The notes under the pieces are model-generated. The model saw only the letters and a program-made list of their open reading frames with translations, was not told where the DNA came from and did no database searches. Shown here piece after piece: positions 9,359 to 18,981 of a stretch of DNA of 64,000 nt (position 1 is the first letter of the stretch; the number at the start of each line of letters is the position of its first letter). Both the position numbers and the translations under genes were made by a program. This DNA comes from Oxalobacter vibrioformis (lineage in GTDB: Bacteria > Pseudomonadota > Gammaproteobacteria > Burkholderiales > Burkholderiaceae_D), in NCBI RefSeq assembly GCF_027118995.1, contig NZ_CP098242.1, forward strand, positions 2,147,001 to 2,211,000, in the 5' to 3' direction.

Positions 9359-11086
9359 AGCGATTCCAACAATGATTGGCCCCAGTAGCGGCAATAGCAC
9401 ATTGGATATGGCATACGTGATGGTATAACCCATCAGCGGGGTTGTATTGCCTGCTGCTGCCTGAACAGCGCTTAATGCGGGTGTGCTGCATTGCTGGCCT
9501 GCTATTCCGCCCAGAAGAACAGGTAATTCCAGTTTCAGCAGGAAGTGCCCCACCAGAAAAGAGATGATGGCGGGAGTCAGCGCAATGGAAACCCCGGCGA
9601 GCGGCAAAATAGGGCCGTATTGCCTGACGAGCAGAAAAGCCTGTTTCCCGGCTGACAGGCCGATGCAGGCGACAAAAGCCGCAAGGCCGATATCTTTCAT
9701 CAACTCAAGCGAGGCGGGTGGTGTCGCTGATATGCGGGGGGACCGGGTCTGGAACCATCCGAATACCAGGCCGGTGAGCAATGCGCCACCACCTGTTCCC
9801 AAAGAAAGATCGATGCCCTTGAAAGGAATACTGATCTGGCCGATCAGAATGCCCAGGATAAGACCGAGTCCGATATAGACGAAGTTGGTTTTTTTATTAC
9901 TGACAAGCGGATCGCCAATGAAACGCCCGGCCTGGCGGATGGTTTCCGGCGAACCAAGCAATTGCAGTTGATCACCGGCCTGCAGGGTGAGCTGGGGAAC
10001 CAGTGGCATGGCATGCGTGTTTCGCATGACTGAAACCAGATGAACATGCCGGGTCAACTCTTCTTCCCGGACCCGGTTCGCCAGTTCCCCGAGTGTCAGG
10101 CCAGCGGCGCCTTTTCTTGAAACAATATATTTTTCGGTATCCAGTGCCATGTTAAGCGCACCGGGCTTACCGCATTCCTCTCCCAGTACCGTGCCTGCCA
10201 GCATGACAGCCTCTCTTTGACCAAATACCAGTACGGCATCACCTGATCGCAAAACGGTACTGTCTGTCACTTCAACCGGTTTTTTGCGGCGATAGAGGGA
10301 TTCGATAAACGCGCTTTCCCCCAGGAGACGGTTGATATGTCCTACCTCCTTTTTGGCGCCTGCGGTAACAATAAAGCTTCTGCCGATCATTTCCGGCAGG
10401 GCATCTCCAGCTTCGGGGGTGTCTGCAAGATTGTTGCTTCCCAGCGATTTCCAGAGCTTGTCCGCTTCTTCCTGTACATTTTTGCGCAGGATAAGGGGGA
10501 TAATCTGGCTGGTAAACAGCACGATGGTAATGAGGCCGAAGATATAGGTAACCGAGTATGCCGTGACCACATTGGCCTGCAGTGTCCGGATATATTCAGG
10601 GGTAAACGGCAGCCTGGAAATGGCGTCTGACGCTGTGCCGATGACGGCCGATTCTGTCGCTGCCCCGGCAACCAGTCCTGCCGTGGTGCCCCCATCCAGT
10701 GAAAATATCCGCATGGAAAGCCAGGCGATCAGAAGGACAACGCTGACTTCAATGACGCTGAATAGGCCCAGGCGCAATCCCTTTGCATTCAGGCTGCCAA
10801 AAAACTGGGGGCCACCGGCATAACCCAGGGCAAAGATAAAAAGGGCGAAAAAAACGTTTTTGACTTCAGGCGGAACCACAATACCTGACTGGCCTAAAAC
10901 CAGCGCTATCATGAGGGTCCCGCATACACCGCCAAGCTGGATGGGGCCGATTTTCCGGGAGCCAATGTAAAAGCCGATGCCGATGGAAAGAAAGACCGCT
11001 ATTTCCGGTTCGTGTCCCAGCCACGAGCCAGGCAAACCAAGGTAATGCCAGGCAAACTGCAGGAACGCGGTAATTGCATCACTCAT
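9350..11086 (-). CDS. AspT/YidE/YbjL-type transporter with two TrkA-C domains
   Basis: 578 residues in the layout of the aspartate:alanine exchanger family: an N-terminal block of about five membrane helices (residues 20-190, with GFYIGSRKIGPIQLGGVCGT near 35-55), two cytosolic RCK/TrkA-C-type domains (about 210-390; GRSFIVTAGAKKEVGHINRL, then a second copy), and a second helix block (about 400-578) with GTGGGALLTGLVFGWFQTRSP and GGIAGQQCSTPALS. Members exchange amino or dicarboxylic acids; the substrate here is not readable. A decarboxylation-linked exchanger is possible but nothing adjacent supports it. Monocistronic. Confidence 0.88.
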   Translation of the reverse strand: MSDAITAFLQFAWHYLGLPGSWLGHEPEIAVFLSIGIGFYIGSRKIGPIQLGGVCGTLMIALVLGQSGIVVPPEVKNVFFALFIFALGYAGGPQFFGSLNAKGLRLGLFSVIEVSVVLLIAWLSMRIFSLDGGTTAGLVAGAATESAVIGTASDAISRLPFTPEYIRTLQANVVTAYSVTYIFGLITIVLFTSQIIPLILRKNVQEEADKLWKSLGSNNLADTPEAGDALPEMIGRSFIVTAGAKKEVGHINRLLGESAFIESLYRRKKPVEVTDSTVLRSGDAVLVFGQREAVMLAGTVLGEECGKPGALNMALDTEKYIVSRKGAAGLTLGELANRVREEELTRHVHLVSVMRNTHAMPLVPQLTLQAGDQLQLLGSPETIRQAGRFIGDPLVSNKKTNFVYIGLGLILGILIGQISIPFKGIDLSLGTGGGALLTGLVFGWFQTRSPRISATPPASLELMKDIGLAAFVACIGLSAGKQAFLLVRQYGPILPLAGVSIALTPAIISFLVGHFLLKLELPVLLGGIAGQQCSTPALSAVQAAAGNTTPLMGYTITYAISNVLLPLLGPIIVGIAFS

Positions 11087-11294
11087 GGACAGACTCCTTG
11101 GGAGTGTTTAAGATGGATGAGCCATTATCGGAAACATTTTTTTGCTGTTGTAGAGCAATGTCAAATCCTGTGACTGCCGTGCAGGGAAAATACAAGAACC
11201 GGTTTTGCCAGCATAAGACAACCGTGTGATTCATGCTGTTTTCCTTTATGAGCAGATGGCGATATGGCAGGAAGATGTTCCCATTAATCTTTTA

Positions 11295-11471
11295 GGGCGT
11301 ATTGACACTAAACAGTCTGCTGCAAAACCATTTTGTCCCAAATCGCTGCGTTGCATCGAAAAATATGAACTTGATGGTGGTTTACACCACCTGCGTCCAG
11401 ATTTTCCGCTGCGCCTTGCCCTTTGAAACAAAACGATTTTTCGCGAACGTCAATTTAGTGTCAATACGCCC
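11295..11471. repeat. Dispersed inverted-repeat element, copy A (177 bp)
   Basis: Perfect 18-bp terminal inverted repeats (GGGCGTATTGACACTAAA). The interior shares long blocks with copy B: CTGCTGCAAAxCC, TCCCAAAT, GTTGCAxCGAAAAAT, GAACTTGA and CTGCGTCC, then GCCxTTGCCCTTTGA. It ends 22 bp before the mdaB start codon, so it may supply or alter that gene's leader. Confidence 0.85.
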
Positions 11472-11493
11472 CAACCTGACGGAGCGACAGATT

Positions 11494-12075
11494 GTGACAA
11501 AGATACTTATCATCAATTCCATGAAACCGTTTGCCCACTCCGGGGGACGGCTCAATACAACATTGACACAGGTTGCGGCCGACTGCCTGAAGGAAAAAGG
11601 GCATGACGTCCGGATTACGGTGGTGGATGATGGATACAATATCCAGGAAGAAGTGGAAAAATATCTCTGGGCGGATGCCATCATTTACCAGATTCCCGGA
11701 TGGTGGATGGGGCCGCCATGGATTCTGAAAAAATACATGGATGACGTTTTTACCGAAGGGCATGGAAAGCTTTATGCCAATGATGGCAGAACCCGTTCGG
11801 ACGACGCAAAAAAATATGGTTCCGGTGGTTTGCTCCAGGGCCGGAAATACATGATCTCAACGACATGGAATGCGCCCCTGGAGGCGTTTACTGATCCTTC
11901 GCAGTTTTTTGAAGGGGTCGGGATTGATGGAGTCATGATGCCGGTGCACAAGGCAAACCAGTTTCTGGGGATGGCCCCGCTGCCCACATTCATGTGCAAT
12001 GATGTGATGAAGGCGCCTGATGTTCCTGCTTACGAGAAGCAGTATCGCGAACATCTCACCCGCATATTCGGCTGA
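11494..12075 (+). CDS. mdaB: NAD(P)H:quinone oxidoreductase MdaB
   Basis: 193 residues from GTG 11494, with GGAG about 10 bp upstream; the longer open frame beginning at 11302 only crosses the repeat element and has no family similarity. The flavodoxin-like fold is clear: INSMKPFAHSGGRLNTTLT (phosphate-binding start), IYQIPGWWMGPPWILKKYMD, VFTEGHGKLYANDGRT, YGSGGLLQGRKYM, and FLGMAPLPTFMCNDVMKAPD. MdaB enzymes reduce quinones by two electrons and protect against oxidative cycling. Start codon GTG is a little uncertain; ATG 11521 would remove the first strand. Confidence 0.92.
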   Translation: MTKILIINSMKPFAHSGGRLNTTLTQVAADCLKEKGHDVRITVVDDGYNIQEEVEKYLWADAIIYQIPGWWMGPPWILKKYMDDVFTEGHGKLYANDGRTRSDDAKKYGSGGLLQGRKYMISTTWNAPLEAFTDPSQFFEGVGIDGVMMPVHKANQFLGMAPLPTFMCNDVMKAPDVPAYEKQYREHLTRIFG

Positions 12076-12089
12076 CCTGTCACTCGCGC

Positions 12090-12119
12090 AAAAAACGGCA
12101 GCAAAAGCTGCCGTTTTTT
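12090..12119. terminator. Bidirectional terminator between mdaB and a zinc-ribbon gene
   Basis: AAAAAACGGCAGC (12090-12102), a 4-nt loop, GCTGCCGTTTTTT (12107-12119). A/T runs on both sides serve both convergent genes; it overlaps the stop codon of the minus-strand gene. Confidence 0.92.
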
Positions 12120-12393
12120 ATTGGCCTGACCAGCGTTTCAGTTGGGGGAATACCTGTCGCATCTGTGCAGCGGCATCGTCACGGGACAGGGGCGTCTGGG
12201 CATTGCGATTGTACTCATCCAGAAATTTCAGGCAATGTTCAATCATGCCTTCCATACCGGTTTCCCGGGTAAAGGCGCCGTTTTGAAAACAATAGCGGCA
12301 ATAGTCTGTACTGGGGCTGGCGTCCTGATTGGTGCCATGATCAACTGCTGTATTCATGGGCATGCAGCAGCTTTGACAAAAGGTCGGGTTCAT
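12118..12393 (-). CDS. Small zinc-ribbon protein
   Basis: 91 residues from ATG 12393 (AAGGA lies 6-10 bp upstream), opening MNPTFCQSCCMPM. Cysteines in CQSCCMPM and CRYCFQNG form a putative zinc ribbon of the kind seen in small 'putative zinc ribbon' proteins, with a helical C-terminus (AAAQMRQVFPQLKRW). A longer frame up to 12522 has no supporting motif. Role unknown; family members are small stand-alone cytosolic proteins. Confidence 0.75.
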   Translation of the reverse strand: MNPTFCQSCCMPMNTAVDHGTNQDASPSTDYCRYCFQNGAFTRETGMEGMIEHCLKFLDEYNRNAQTPLSRDDAAAQMRQVFPQLKRWSGQ

Positions 12394-12539
12394 CAAAGGG
12401 TCCTTGTTGGAAACAGCACTTAGCCTATCATGATAATGCGGAGATGATGAGCTTTTCAGACAAAATATTGCCGGATTTAAACTTTCACTCAGGCATTTTT
12501 TTGCTGATTGCTGATGCGGCATGCCTGCAAGACCCTGTA

Positions 12540-15392
12540 TCAGGCAGGGTCTTTTGCAAGAGACGCTTTCGGGTTAATGCGTTGCCGGTTTTCATCCAGG
12601 AGATGAGTGATCAGGGTTTCACCATCTTTTCCTGCCCGGAGTTCGACAAAGCGGGCGCGCTCAAATATTTTTCCATAACCTTCCTGGAAAAAGAAGGAAC
12701 CTGAGCCGACACGGGAGCCAAACCGTTTTCCCCGGTAAATGAGCCTGACGTCTCCCGGCTGGAGCGTTGCCCCATCGTCAAAGCGGACAAAGTGATAAAC
12801 GCCTGTTTCATCCGGAGCGGCAATGATGGTGCCTTTGACCCAGGCATCCGTGTTATTTTCAGGGGATTTTTCAGTGCGCAGAGCCTGATGGATGGTATTT
12901 TCTATTTCCAGGGAAAGCGTCATATAGTCGCCCTGCATCAGCGAGCGCGGGTCAACAGGACGCAGCGCGAGAATGACGCGTTCCCCGTTTTCAAGCAGCT
13001 GTTCTTTCTGCTGGACGGCGTAACCGAAAAAGAGAAAAAACACGAGAACACAGCCGGCAAGGATGGTCTGTGCGAGCCGGGTTTTGCTGGCAGAAACGAC
13101 GGTGTCATGCCTGTCTGCTCCATTGGCGGCTTTGGTTGACCGAACAGGAGCAAGCGAAGCTGGAAGATGCCGCGTTCCGTTACGAAAGCAGTGTGTCATG
13201 TACCGGTGCAGCGCGACAGCTGAGAGAAGCAGGAAAATGCCGATGCCGCCCAGCGAGAGGGATTTTATGAGCAGGGTGGTGGAAAGGGCATAGTATTCCA
13301 GCACGGTGCATACCGACAGGAAAAAAGTGGCGGTGCCAAGCAGCACCATGGATTTTGCCTGACGGGACATGGCCAGTATCAAGAGGCCAATGCCAAACCA
13401 GGGCATATACCAGGAGACGATGGCAACCGGGATTGAAAGCCCTGCCATGATGATCCGGGTAAAAGGGTGGATACTCAGATCTTTCGCCAGTTGAAACACA
13501 AGATATCCCAGGCCGATCGCAGCACCGATACCGGCCATTTTGATGGAAACGCCTGACATGCCCACTCCCATGGAGAGAAACATCAGGATTTTACTGGAGT
13601 GGAACAGCACGGAAAAAATGCCCAGGAAAAGCGGTACGGCATACCCTGCGGCAATGAAAGGATGGCGCTGCAGGACGAGCGCCTGCTTTTGGGTGAATTT
13701 GCGCCATACATGAGTCAGGCCAACCGCACAGGCTGCATAAATCACACCAAAGATGACCAGCATGGGGGTGGAAATATCTGTGAGGCTGTTTTCCACGGCA
13801 TCGAGGTATCGGTAATGTCCCCTCTCCAGCGGGAAAAAGAAGAGGTCCGCCTGGAAAAATACCATGGTGATGGCCAGGGCTGCGGCCAGGAAACGGTAGG
13901 CATTGTTTCTTGCCGGAAAAGCACTGGCGGCAAAGAGGATGATGGGAGGGAGAAGGCACAGCTGGCGGTTGCCGATTTCCATGCTGATCAGCACACCGGC
14001 GGCACTGGCACCGGTGAGGCAAAGGCAAAGTGCTGCCTGCTCGAAAAAGACGCCAGGAAGCCAGGTCAGGCCGATGCCGATACCCAGCAGGATCAGGAAA
14101 ACGATACTGTATCCGGATTGATCCAGATTCCAGCCGGTGAGGGTAAAAATCAGCGCAATCATGCAGGGAACCGCGATCCATGCGCAGATACCCATCAAAA
14201 GCCGTGCCTGCCAGGGCGTATGCGCTTTTGTGTGGCCTGGTGCGTCCGGTTCCTCATCTGTTTCTGCCAGATGGGGCCGGGGCAACCTGCCCTGGAGGGC
14301 AAGGCGCAGTAGCGGCAGGGAAAAGCCGGCAGGAAGAGTCGGTGTTTCTGATACGGCGGTTTCTATGGGTGTCGTAGTGATGCGGGCGTCTGCCTGTGCT
14401 TTTTCCCGCTGCTGGCGGATGCTTTCCCGCCATTTTCTGTAACGGGCGATCAACAGCTTCCCGGAAATTGCAGAACCGGCAAGCAGGACGACAACCGCAG
14501 TAAAAAAGATGGTGGTGATATTTACTCCCCTGAGATGATGCATGGTGAATGTCAGCACCAGCATAATCAGGCTGAGAAGGCCTGCGGCAACCATGAAAAG
14601 ATCAGTTTGCCTTGTCCGGTAGTAAAAAGCGCCCCCTGCAATCAGGGCCAGGTAGAGGGCACTGTAAATGACGGGATGTCCGAATTCTGCCGCTTCTTTG
14701 GTAATGATGAGGCTGACCATGAACGTCAGGAAAGCGAGGAGGGCAAGGCCAATGACCCGGGGCAGCCAGCGCGTGGTGAGGAAAGGAAAACGCGGGCCGG
14801 AGAAAAAGCGTGCAGCGGCTTCCCACAGGACAAAAAAAGCGGTTTGGGCCAGGCATTGATAAAGCAGGATATTGGCCATTGCCGTGTTGTCATGCAGGAC
14901 GTCAGCGCGTTGTCCCAGATAGAAAATACCCCATAATGAGGAGACCAGCCACAGGGCAAACCAGAGCCCTGCCTGGCGGCCTAAAAGCGTCAGTGGTATC
15001 AGGAAAATTGCCCACGAGCGAAAGAGTTCCCAGGCATTGGCACCGGTCTGGTAGACCTGTCCATACACCGCCATGAGTGCGCCACCTAAAATACCGCATG
15101 CGAGAAGGCCGAGGCTGCCGGCAGTCGAGTTCAGGCCGCGAAGCAGGGGAAAGGCGGCGGCTGCCAGCATGGCTGCGCCAATAATGCCGAATTTGGCAAA
15201 GGGGGACAGGTCTTCCCAGTTATAGGCAAAAAAGCAGATGATGCCCGCCATCAGGAAGAGCGTTCCTGCATTGGCGAAAATAAAACGGCCAAACAGTCCC
15301 CAGCCCAGTGATGGCAGAGATGCCTCTTCCTTCTGTAAGTCGGCAGCATTACCGGAAATATCCGGTTCCTGATATGACGTGGTCTCGCTCAT
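12540..15392 (-). CDS. Large membrane protein fusing DUF2157, DUF4401 and GDYXXLXY domains
   Basis: 950 residues. The N-terminus has the DUF2157 signature (IFANAGTLFLMAGIICFFAY, NWEDLSPFAKFG, then GQVYQTGANAWELFRSWA, about residues 35-140); a charged cytosolic stretch near 320-400 is followed by a second polytopic block of the DUF4401 kind (about 405-770); after one more helix (near 795-815) comes an extracytoplasmic GDYXXLXY domain with MQGDYMTLSLEIE and DVRLIYRGKRFG. In many bacteria these are adjacent separate genes, so this is a natural gene fusion supporting a single complex. Function is unknown. Terminates near 12540 with no gene overlap. Confidence 0.85.
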   Translation of the reverse strand: MSETTSYQEPDISGNAADLQKEEASLPSLGWGLFGRFIFANAGTLFLMAGIICFFAYNWEDLSPFAKFGIIGAAMLAAAAFPLLRGLNSTAGSLGLLACGILGGALMAVYGQVYQTGANAWELFRSWAIFLIPLTLLGRQAGLWFALWLVSSLWGIFYLGQRADVLHDNTAMANILLYQCLAQTAFFVLWEAAARFFSGPRFPFLTTRWLPRVIGLALLAFLTFMVSLIITKEAAEFGHPVIYSALYLALIAGGAFYYRTRQTDLFMVAAGLLSLIMLVLTFTMHHLRGVNITTIFFTAVVVLLAGSAISGKLLIARYRKWRESIRQQREKAQADARITTTPIETAVSETPTLPAGFSLPLLRLALQGRLPRPHLAETDEEPDAPGHTKAHTPWQARLLMGICAWIAVPCMIALIFTLTGWNLDQSGYSIVFLILLGIGIGLTWLPGVFFEQAALCLCLTGASAAGVLISMEIGNRQLCLLPPIILFAASAFPARNNAYRFLAAALAITMVFFQADLFFFPLERGHYRYLDAVENSLTDISTPMLVIFGVIYAACAVGLTHVWRKFTQKQALVLQRHPFIAAGYAVPLFLGIFSVLFHSSKILMFLSMGVGMSGVSIKMAGIGAAIGLGYLVFQLAKDLSIHPFTRIIMAGLSIPVAIVSWYMPWFGIGLLILAMSRQAKSMVLLGTATFFLSVCTVLEYYALSTTLLIKSLSLGGIGIFLLLSAVALHRYMTHCFRNGTRHLPASLAPVRSTKAANGADRHDTVVSASKTRLAQTILAGCVLVFFLFFGYAVQQKEQLLENGERVILALRPVDPRSLMQGDYMTLSLEIENTIHQALRTEKSPENNTDAWVKGTIIAAPDETGVYHFVRFDDGATLQPGDVRLIYRGKRFGSRVGSGSFFFQEGYGKIFERARFVELRAGKDGETLITHLLDENRQRINPKASLAKDPA

Positions 15393-15567
15393 GATGTGCT
15401 CCTGTTTGCAGATTGGATTGTACGCTCATCCAATTTAAATATAACTAAATAACTAGTTTTTTGGTTATTAAAAGCCATATCTCGGAGAATGTCAAGAAAA
15501 ATGGTTTTGAGGGGGATGTTTTCAACGATTTCTCAAAACACGGCGGAATGGGGTAAACTCCGCAACC

Positions 15568-16563
15568 ATGACATTACCGCCACGAAAAACATCCGTTGCC
15601 CCCATGCTGGACTGGACAGACCGGCATTGCCGTTTTTTTCACCGCCAGATAAGCCGTCATACCTGGCTTTATACCGAAATGGTGACAACCGGGGCGCTTA
15701 TTCATGGTGATGTGGGGCGTCATCTGGATTTCAACGAGGTGGAACATCCGGTTGCCTTGCAGCTTGGCGGCAGTGAGCCGGCTGACCTGGCGCATTGTGC
15801 GAAACTGGGTGAGCAGTGGGGATATGATGAGATCAATCTCAATTGCGGCTGTCCGTCCGAACGTGTGCAGAAAGGGGCATTTGGTGCCTGCCTGATGAAA
15901 GAGACCCCCCTGGTGTCAGATTGTGTCAAAGCCATGCGCGATGCTGTCACCATTGATGTGACGGTCAAGCATCGTATCGGGATTGATAATATTGATTCGT
16001 ATGATTTTGTGCGGGATTTTATCGGAGATATTGGTGAAGCCGGCTGCTCAACTTTCATCGTGCATGCCAGAACGGCCATTCTCAAAGGATTGAGTCCGAA
16101 GGAAAACCGGGAGATTCCCCCGCTTCATTATGATGTGGTCTACCGGCTCAAACAGGATTTTCCTGACTTTGAAATCATACTCAATGGCGGCATCACCACA
16201 ACGGCTGAAATTGACACGCATTTACAGCATGTTGACGGCGTGATGATTGGCCGCGCGGCTTACCACAATCCCTGGCTGATGATGAGTTTTGATTCCCGTT
16301 ATTATGGGGACAGCACACCACCCAAAAGCCGGAAAGATGTGCTTGACGCCCTGATGCCCTACATGGAAAAACAGCTTTCCCTTTATGGCAAAGACGCTGG
16401 CGGTGGCCTCAAGCTGCACAGCATGACACGCCACATACTGGGCTTGATGGCGTCAGAACCGGGTGCCCGCCGCTTCAGGCAGATACTGTCTGACCCGAAA
16501 CACCTCGCCATAGGCGATCCTGCTTTACTGATGGAAGCGGTTAATGCGATGCCATCGCTTTAG
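15568..16563 (+). CDS. dusA: tRNA-dihydrouridine(20/20a) synthase DusA
   Basis: 331 residues of the flavin-dependent Dus fold. It begins PPRKTSVAPMLDWTDRHCR (FMN-binding strand 1, with the DusA-type MLDWTD), followed by LYTEMVTTGALIHGD, LNCGCPSERVQKGAFGACLM containing the catalytic Cys, VKHRIGIDNIDSYDFVRDF, IVHARTAILKGLSPKENREI, and ILNGGITTTAEI ... VDGVMIGRAAYHNPW for the FMN phosphate. It reduces U20/U20a in the D-loop of tRNA. Length is normal and the gene is monocistronic. Confidence 0.95.
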   Translation: MTLPPRKTSVAPMLDWTDRHCRFFHRQISRHTWLYTEMVTTGALIHGDVGRHLDFNEVEHPVALQLGGSEPADLAHCAKLGEQWGYDEINLNCGCPSERVQKGAFGACLMKETPLVSDCVKAMRDAVTIDVTVKHRIGIDNIDSYDFVRDFIGDIGEAGCSTFIVHARTAILKGLSPKENREIPPLHYDVVYRLKQDFPDFEIILNGGITTTAEIDTHLQHVDGVMIGRAAYHNPWLMMSFDSRYYGDSTPPKSRKDVLDALMPYMEKQLSLYGKDAGGGLKLHSMTRHILGLMASEPGARRFRQILSDPKHLAIGDPALLMEAVNAMPSL

Positions 16564-16635
16564 GCTCTGCCTGATGACAAATGCTTTTGTCACAGCAAAC
16601 GCAGCAATATTTCCCGTTATTGGTTAAGATATCTT

Positions 16636-16813
16636 AGGATCAGGCCTCATTAAATTGCCTGCTGCAAAGCCGTTGTATCCCAAATGGCGGTGTTGCACCG
16701 AAAAATGGGAACTTGACGGAAGGTCTGCTACGCCTGCGTCCCCATTTCCCGTTGCCCCTGGCCCTTTGAGCCACAACGGCTTTGCAGCAGGCAATTTAAT
16801 GAGGACTGACCCT
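16636..16813. repeat. Dispersed inverted-repeat element, copy B (178 bp)
   Basis: The ends pair over 41 bp with two mismatches (inner part CTCATTAAATTGCCTGCTGC). The interior matches copy A in several blocks, although the outermost 18 bp differ from copy A. No protein is encoded. It lies between dusA and an ftsH paralog. Confidence 0.87.
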
Positions 16814-17003
16814 AAGCAGATCGTTCTGCATTTTGCCTGACAGGACGTCATGGGGCGCCTGTTGGAATACAACACCATTTGTGCCGAATCAACGCTTGAG
16901 AGTCAATCGCCTTTAAGCTTTTCGGATGTCCCTGTTTTTTCAGGTTTCATTCACGGTGATGGTCGCAGCGCCGCAGAGGCACTTCGTTACCGGGGAGATA
17001 AAT

Positions 17004-18887
17004 ATGAACGATTCCAACCGCTCGAATAATCTCATTCGCTGGTATATCGCCATTGCGATCATCGGCGTGCTGCTGATGCGCGGCTTTTATGAGGATTTCC
17101 GCGGAACAGAACCCCTGCCTTACAGCGAATTTTTGACACAGCTAGAGGCTGGCAATGTCAGGGAAATCCGGATTACCGGAAGCCAGATTCAGGGATATCT
17201 TGTCAAACCGCTGCCGGACGGCAAATCGGAATTCAGCACGACACGGGTGGATGATGGTTTATCCGAGTTGCTGGCAAAACATAATGTGAAATTCACCGGT
17301 GTGATTGAAAATACTTTCCTGCGGGATATCCTGGGGTGGATCGTGCCGGTGGTGTTTTTTATGGGAATCTGGTTTTTCCTCATGCGCAGGATGGCTTCAC
17401 AAAGCGGTATGGGCGGCGGCACCGGATTTATGGCTATCGGCAAGAGCAAGGCCAGGGTGTATGTGGAAAAGGATATCCGGGTGACTTTTGCCGATGTTGC
17501 CGGTGTGGATGAAGCCAAGGAAGAATTGCAGGAAGTGATCGGCTTCTTGCGCAATCCCGGGATCTACGGGCGTCTGGGCGGCAGGGTGCCGCATGGCATT
17601 TTGCTGGTAGGCCCGCCAGGAACCGGCAAGACCCTTCTTGCACGCGCCGTAGCGGGTGAGGCAGGGGTTCCTTTCTTTTCCATCAATGGATCGGAATTTG
17701 TGGAGATGTTTGTGGGCGTCGGCGCAGCAAGAGTTCGTGATCTTTTCCAGCAGGCGCGGGCACAGGCGCCCGCCATTATTTTTATTGATGAAATCGATGC
17801 GCTTGGCAAGGCGCGCGGTGCCGGTGGCCTGGGCGGGCATGATGAAAAAGAGCAGACATTGAACCAACTGCTTGCCGAACTCGATGGATTTGATTCCGCA
17901 TCCGGCCTGGTACTGCTTGCGGCAACCAACCGGCCGGAAATCCTGGACCCGGCGCTTTTGCGTGCCGGGCGGTTTGACCGGCAGATCCTGGTGGACCGGC
18001 CCGACAAGACAGGACGTATCCAGATCCTGAATGTGCATGTAAAGAAAATCAAGCTGTCACCGGATATCGATGTGGAACAGATTGCAGCACTGACCGCCGG
18101 TTTTTCCGGTGCGGACCTGGCCAACCTGGTCAATGAGGCGGCATTGCTGGCTACGCGGCGCAACCATGATTTTGTGACGCTGGATGATTTTACCGGCGGC
18201 ATTGAACGGATTGTTGCCGGGCTGGAAAAGAAAAACCGCCTGATTAATCCGCTTGAGCGGGAAATCGTGGCTTATCACGAGATGGGACACGCACTGGTCA
18301 GCATTGAACTGCCGGGAACCGACGTAGTGCACAAGGTGTCTATCATTCCCCGGGGTATCGGGGCGCTGGGCTATACCATCAATCGTCCGACAGAAGACCG
18401 TTACCTGATGTCACAGGAAGAACTGGAAAACAAGATGGCAGTTCTTCTGGGAGGGCGTGCTGCCGAGATGCTGCATTTTGGCACGGTGACAACGGGGGCT
18501 GCAGACGATCTTGTCAGGGCAACCGAGATAGCCCGAAGCATGGTAACGCGTTATGGCATGAGCAAAAAACTTGGCCAGATAGCGTATGAAAATACCCGGA
18601 ACACCTTCCTTGCGCGGCCTGGCGACATGCCCGAATTCCGGAACTATTCCGAGCATACCGCACGGGAGATTGATGATGAGGTTCGCCACCTGATTAACGA
18701 TGCCTTCGTGAAGGCGACAGAGGTACTGGCCCGAAAACATGATGCCTTGTTGGCCGGGGCAAAGGCGCTCCTCGAAAAAGAGACGTTGACGGAAGAGGAG
18801 GTGCTGGCGATTGCGCGGGGAAGCGCCCCCGCTCCGCTGGCAATTGCCCATCTCGGTGATGAAAACCAGGATGAGGTTGTGAAATGA
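17004..18887 (+). CDS. ATP-dependent zinc metalloprotease FtsH (paralog)
   Basis: 627 residues from ATG 17004, with GGGGAG about 8 bp upstream. Two N-terminal membrane helices (about 10-27 and 112-130) bracket a small periplasmic domain. The AAA module has Walker A GPPGTGKT near 207-214, Walker [11 protein letters not shown] and the second region of homology [20 protein letters not shown]; the peptidase has HEMGH near residue 425 and the distal [12 protein letters not shown] with the third metal ligand. The sequence departs from the classical FtsH in several loops (VGGVD-type region reads [21 protein letters not shown]-terminus lacks the usual tail), so it is probably a second, accessory copy. 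It degrades membrane and some soluble proteins. Confidence 0.9.
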   Translation: MNDSNRSNNLIRWYIAIAIIGVLLMRGFYEDFRGTEPLPYSEFLTQLEAGNVREIRITGSQIQGYLVKPLPDGKSEFSTTRVDDGLSELLAKHNVKFTGVIENTFLRDILGWIVPVVFFMGIWFFLMRRMASQSGMGGGTGFMAIGKSKARVYVEKDIRVTFADVAGVDEAKEELQEVIGFLRNPGIYGRLGGRVPHGILLVGPPGTGKTLLARAVAGEAGVPFFSINGSEFVEMFVGVGAARVRDLFQQARAQAPAIIFIDEIDALGKARGAGGLGGHDEKEQTLNQLLAELDGFDSASGLVLLAATNRPEILDPALLRAGRFDRQILVDRPDKTGRIQILNVHVKKIKLSPDIDVEQIAALTAGFSGADLANLVNEAALLATRRNHDFVTLDDFTGGIERIVAGLEKKNRLINPLEREIVAYHEMGHALVSIELPGTDVVHKVSIIPRGIGALGYTINRPTEDRYLMSQEELENKMAVLLGGRAAEMLHFGTVTTGAADDLVRATEIARSMVTRYGMSKKLGQIAYENTRNTFLARPGDMPEFRNYSEHTAREIDDEVRHLINDAFVKATEVLARKHDALLAGAKALLEKETLTEEEVLAIARGSAPAPLAIAHLGDENQDEVVK

Positions 18888-18981
18888 GTAAAACACTGGA
18901 AAGGAATATGTCATGACAGGGATAAACAGCGCACCGTTGTCTGCCGATGCTGCGGGAATAGTAAATCTATAAGCTGATCTT

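Noticed and set aside
18885..18972. Two ATGA-linked micro-frames (10 and 19 codons) between ftsH and the exporter
   Set aside because: Too short to support; overlaps of this kind arise easily by chance, though a leader role cannot be excluded.
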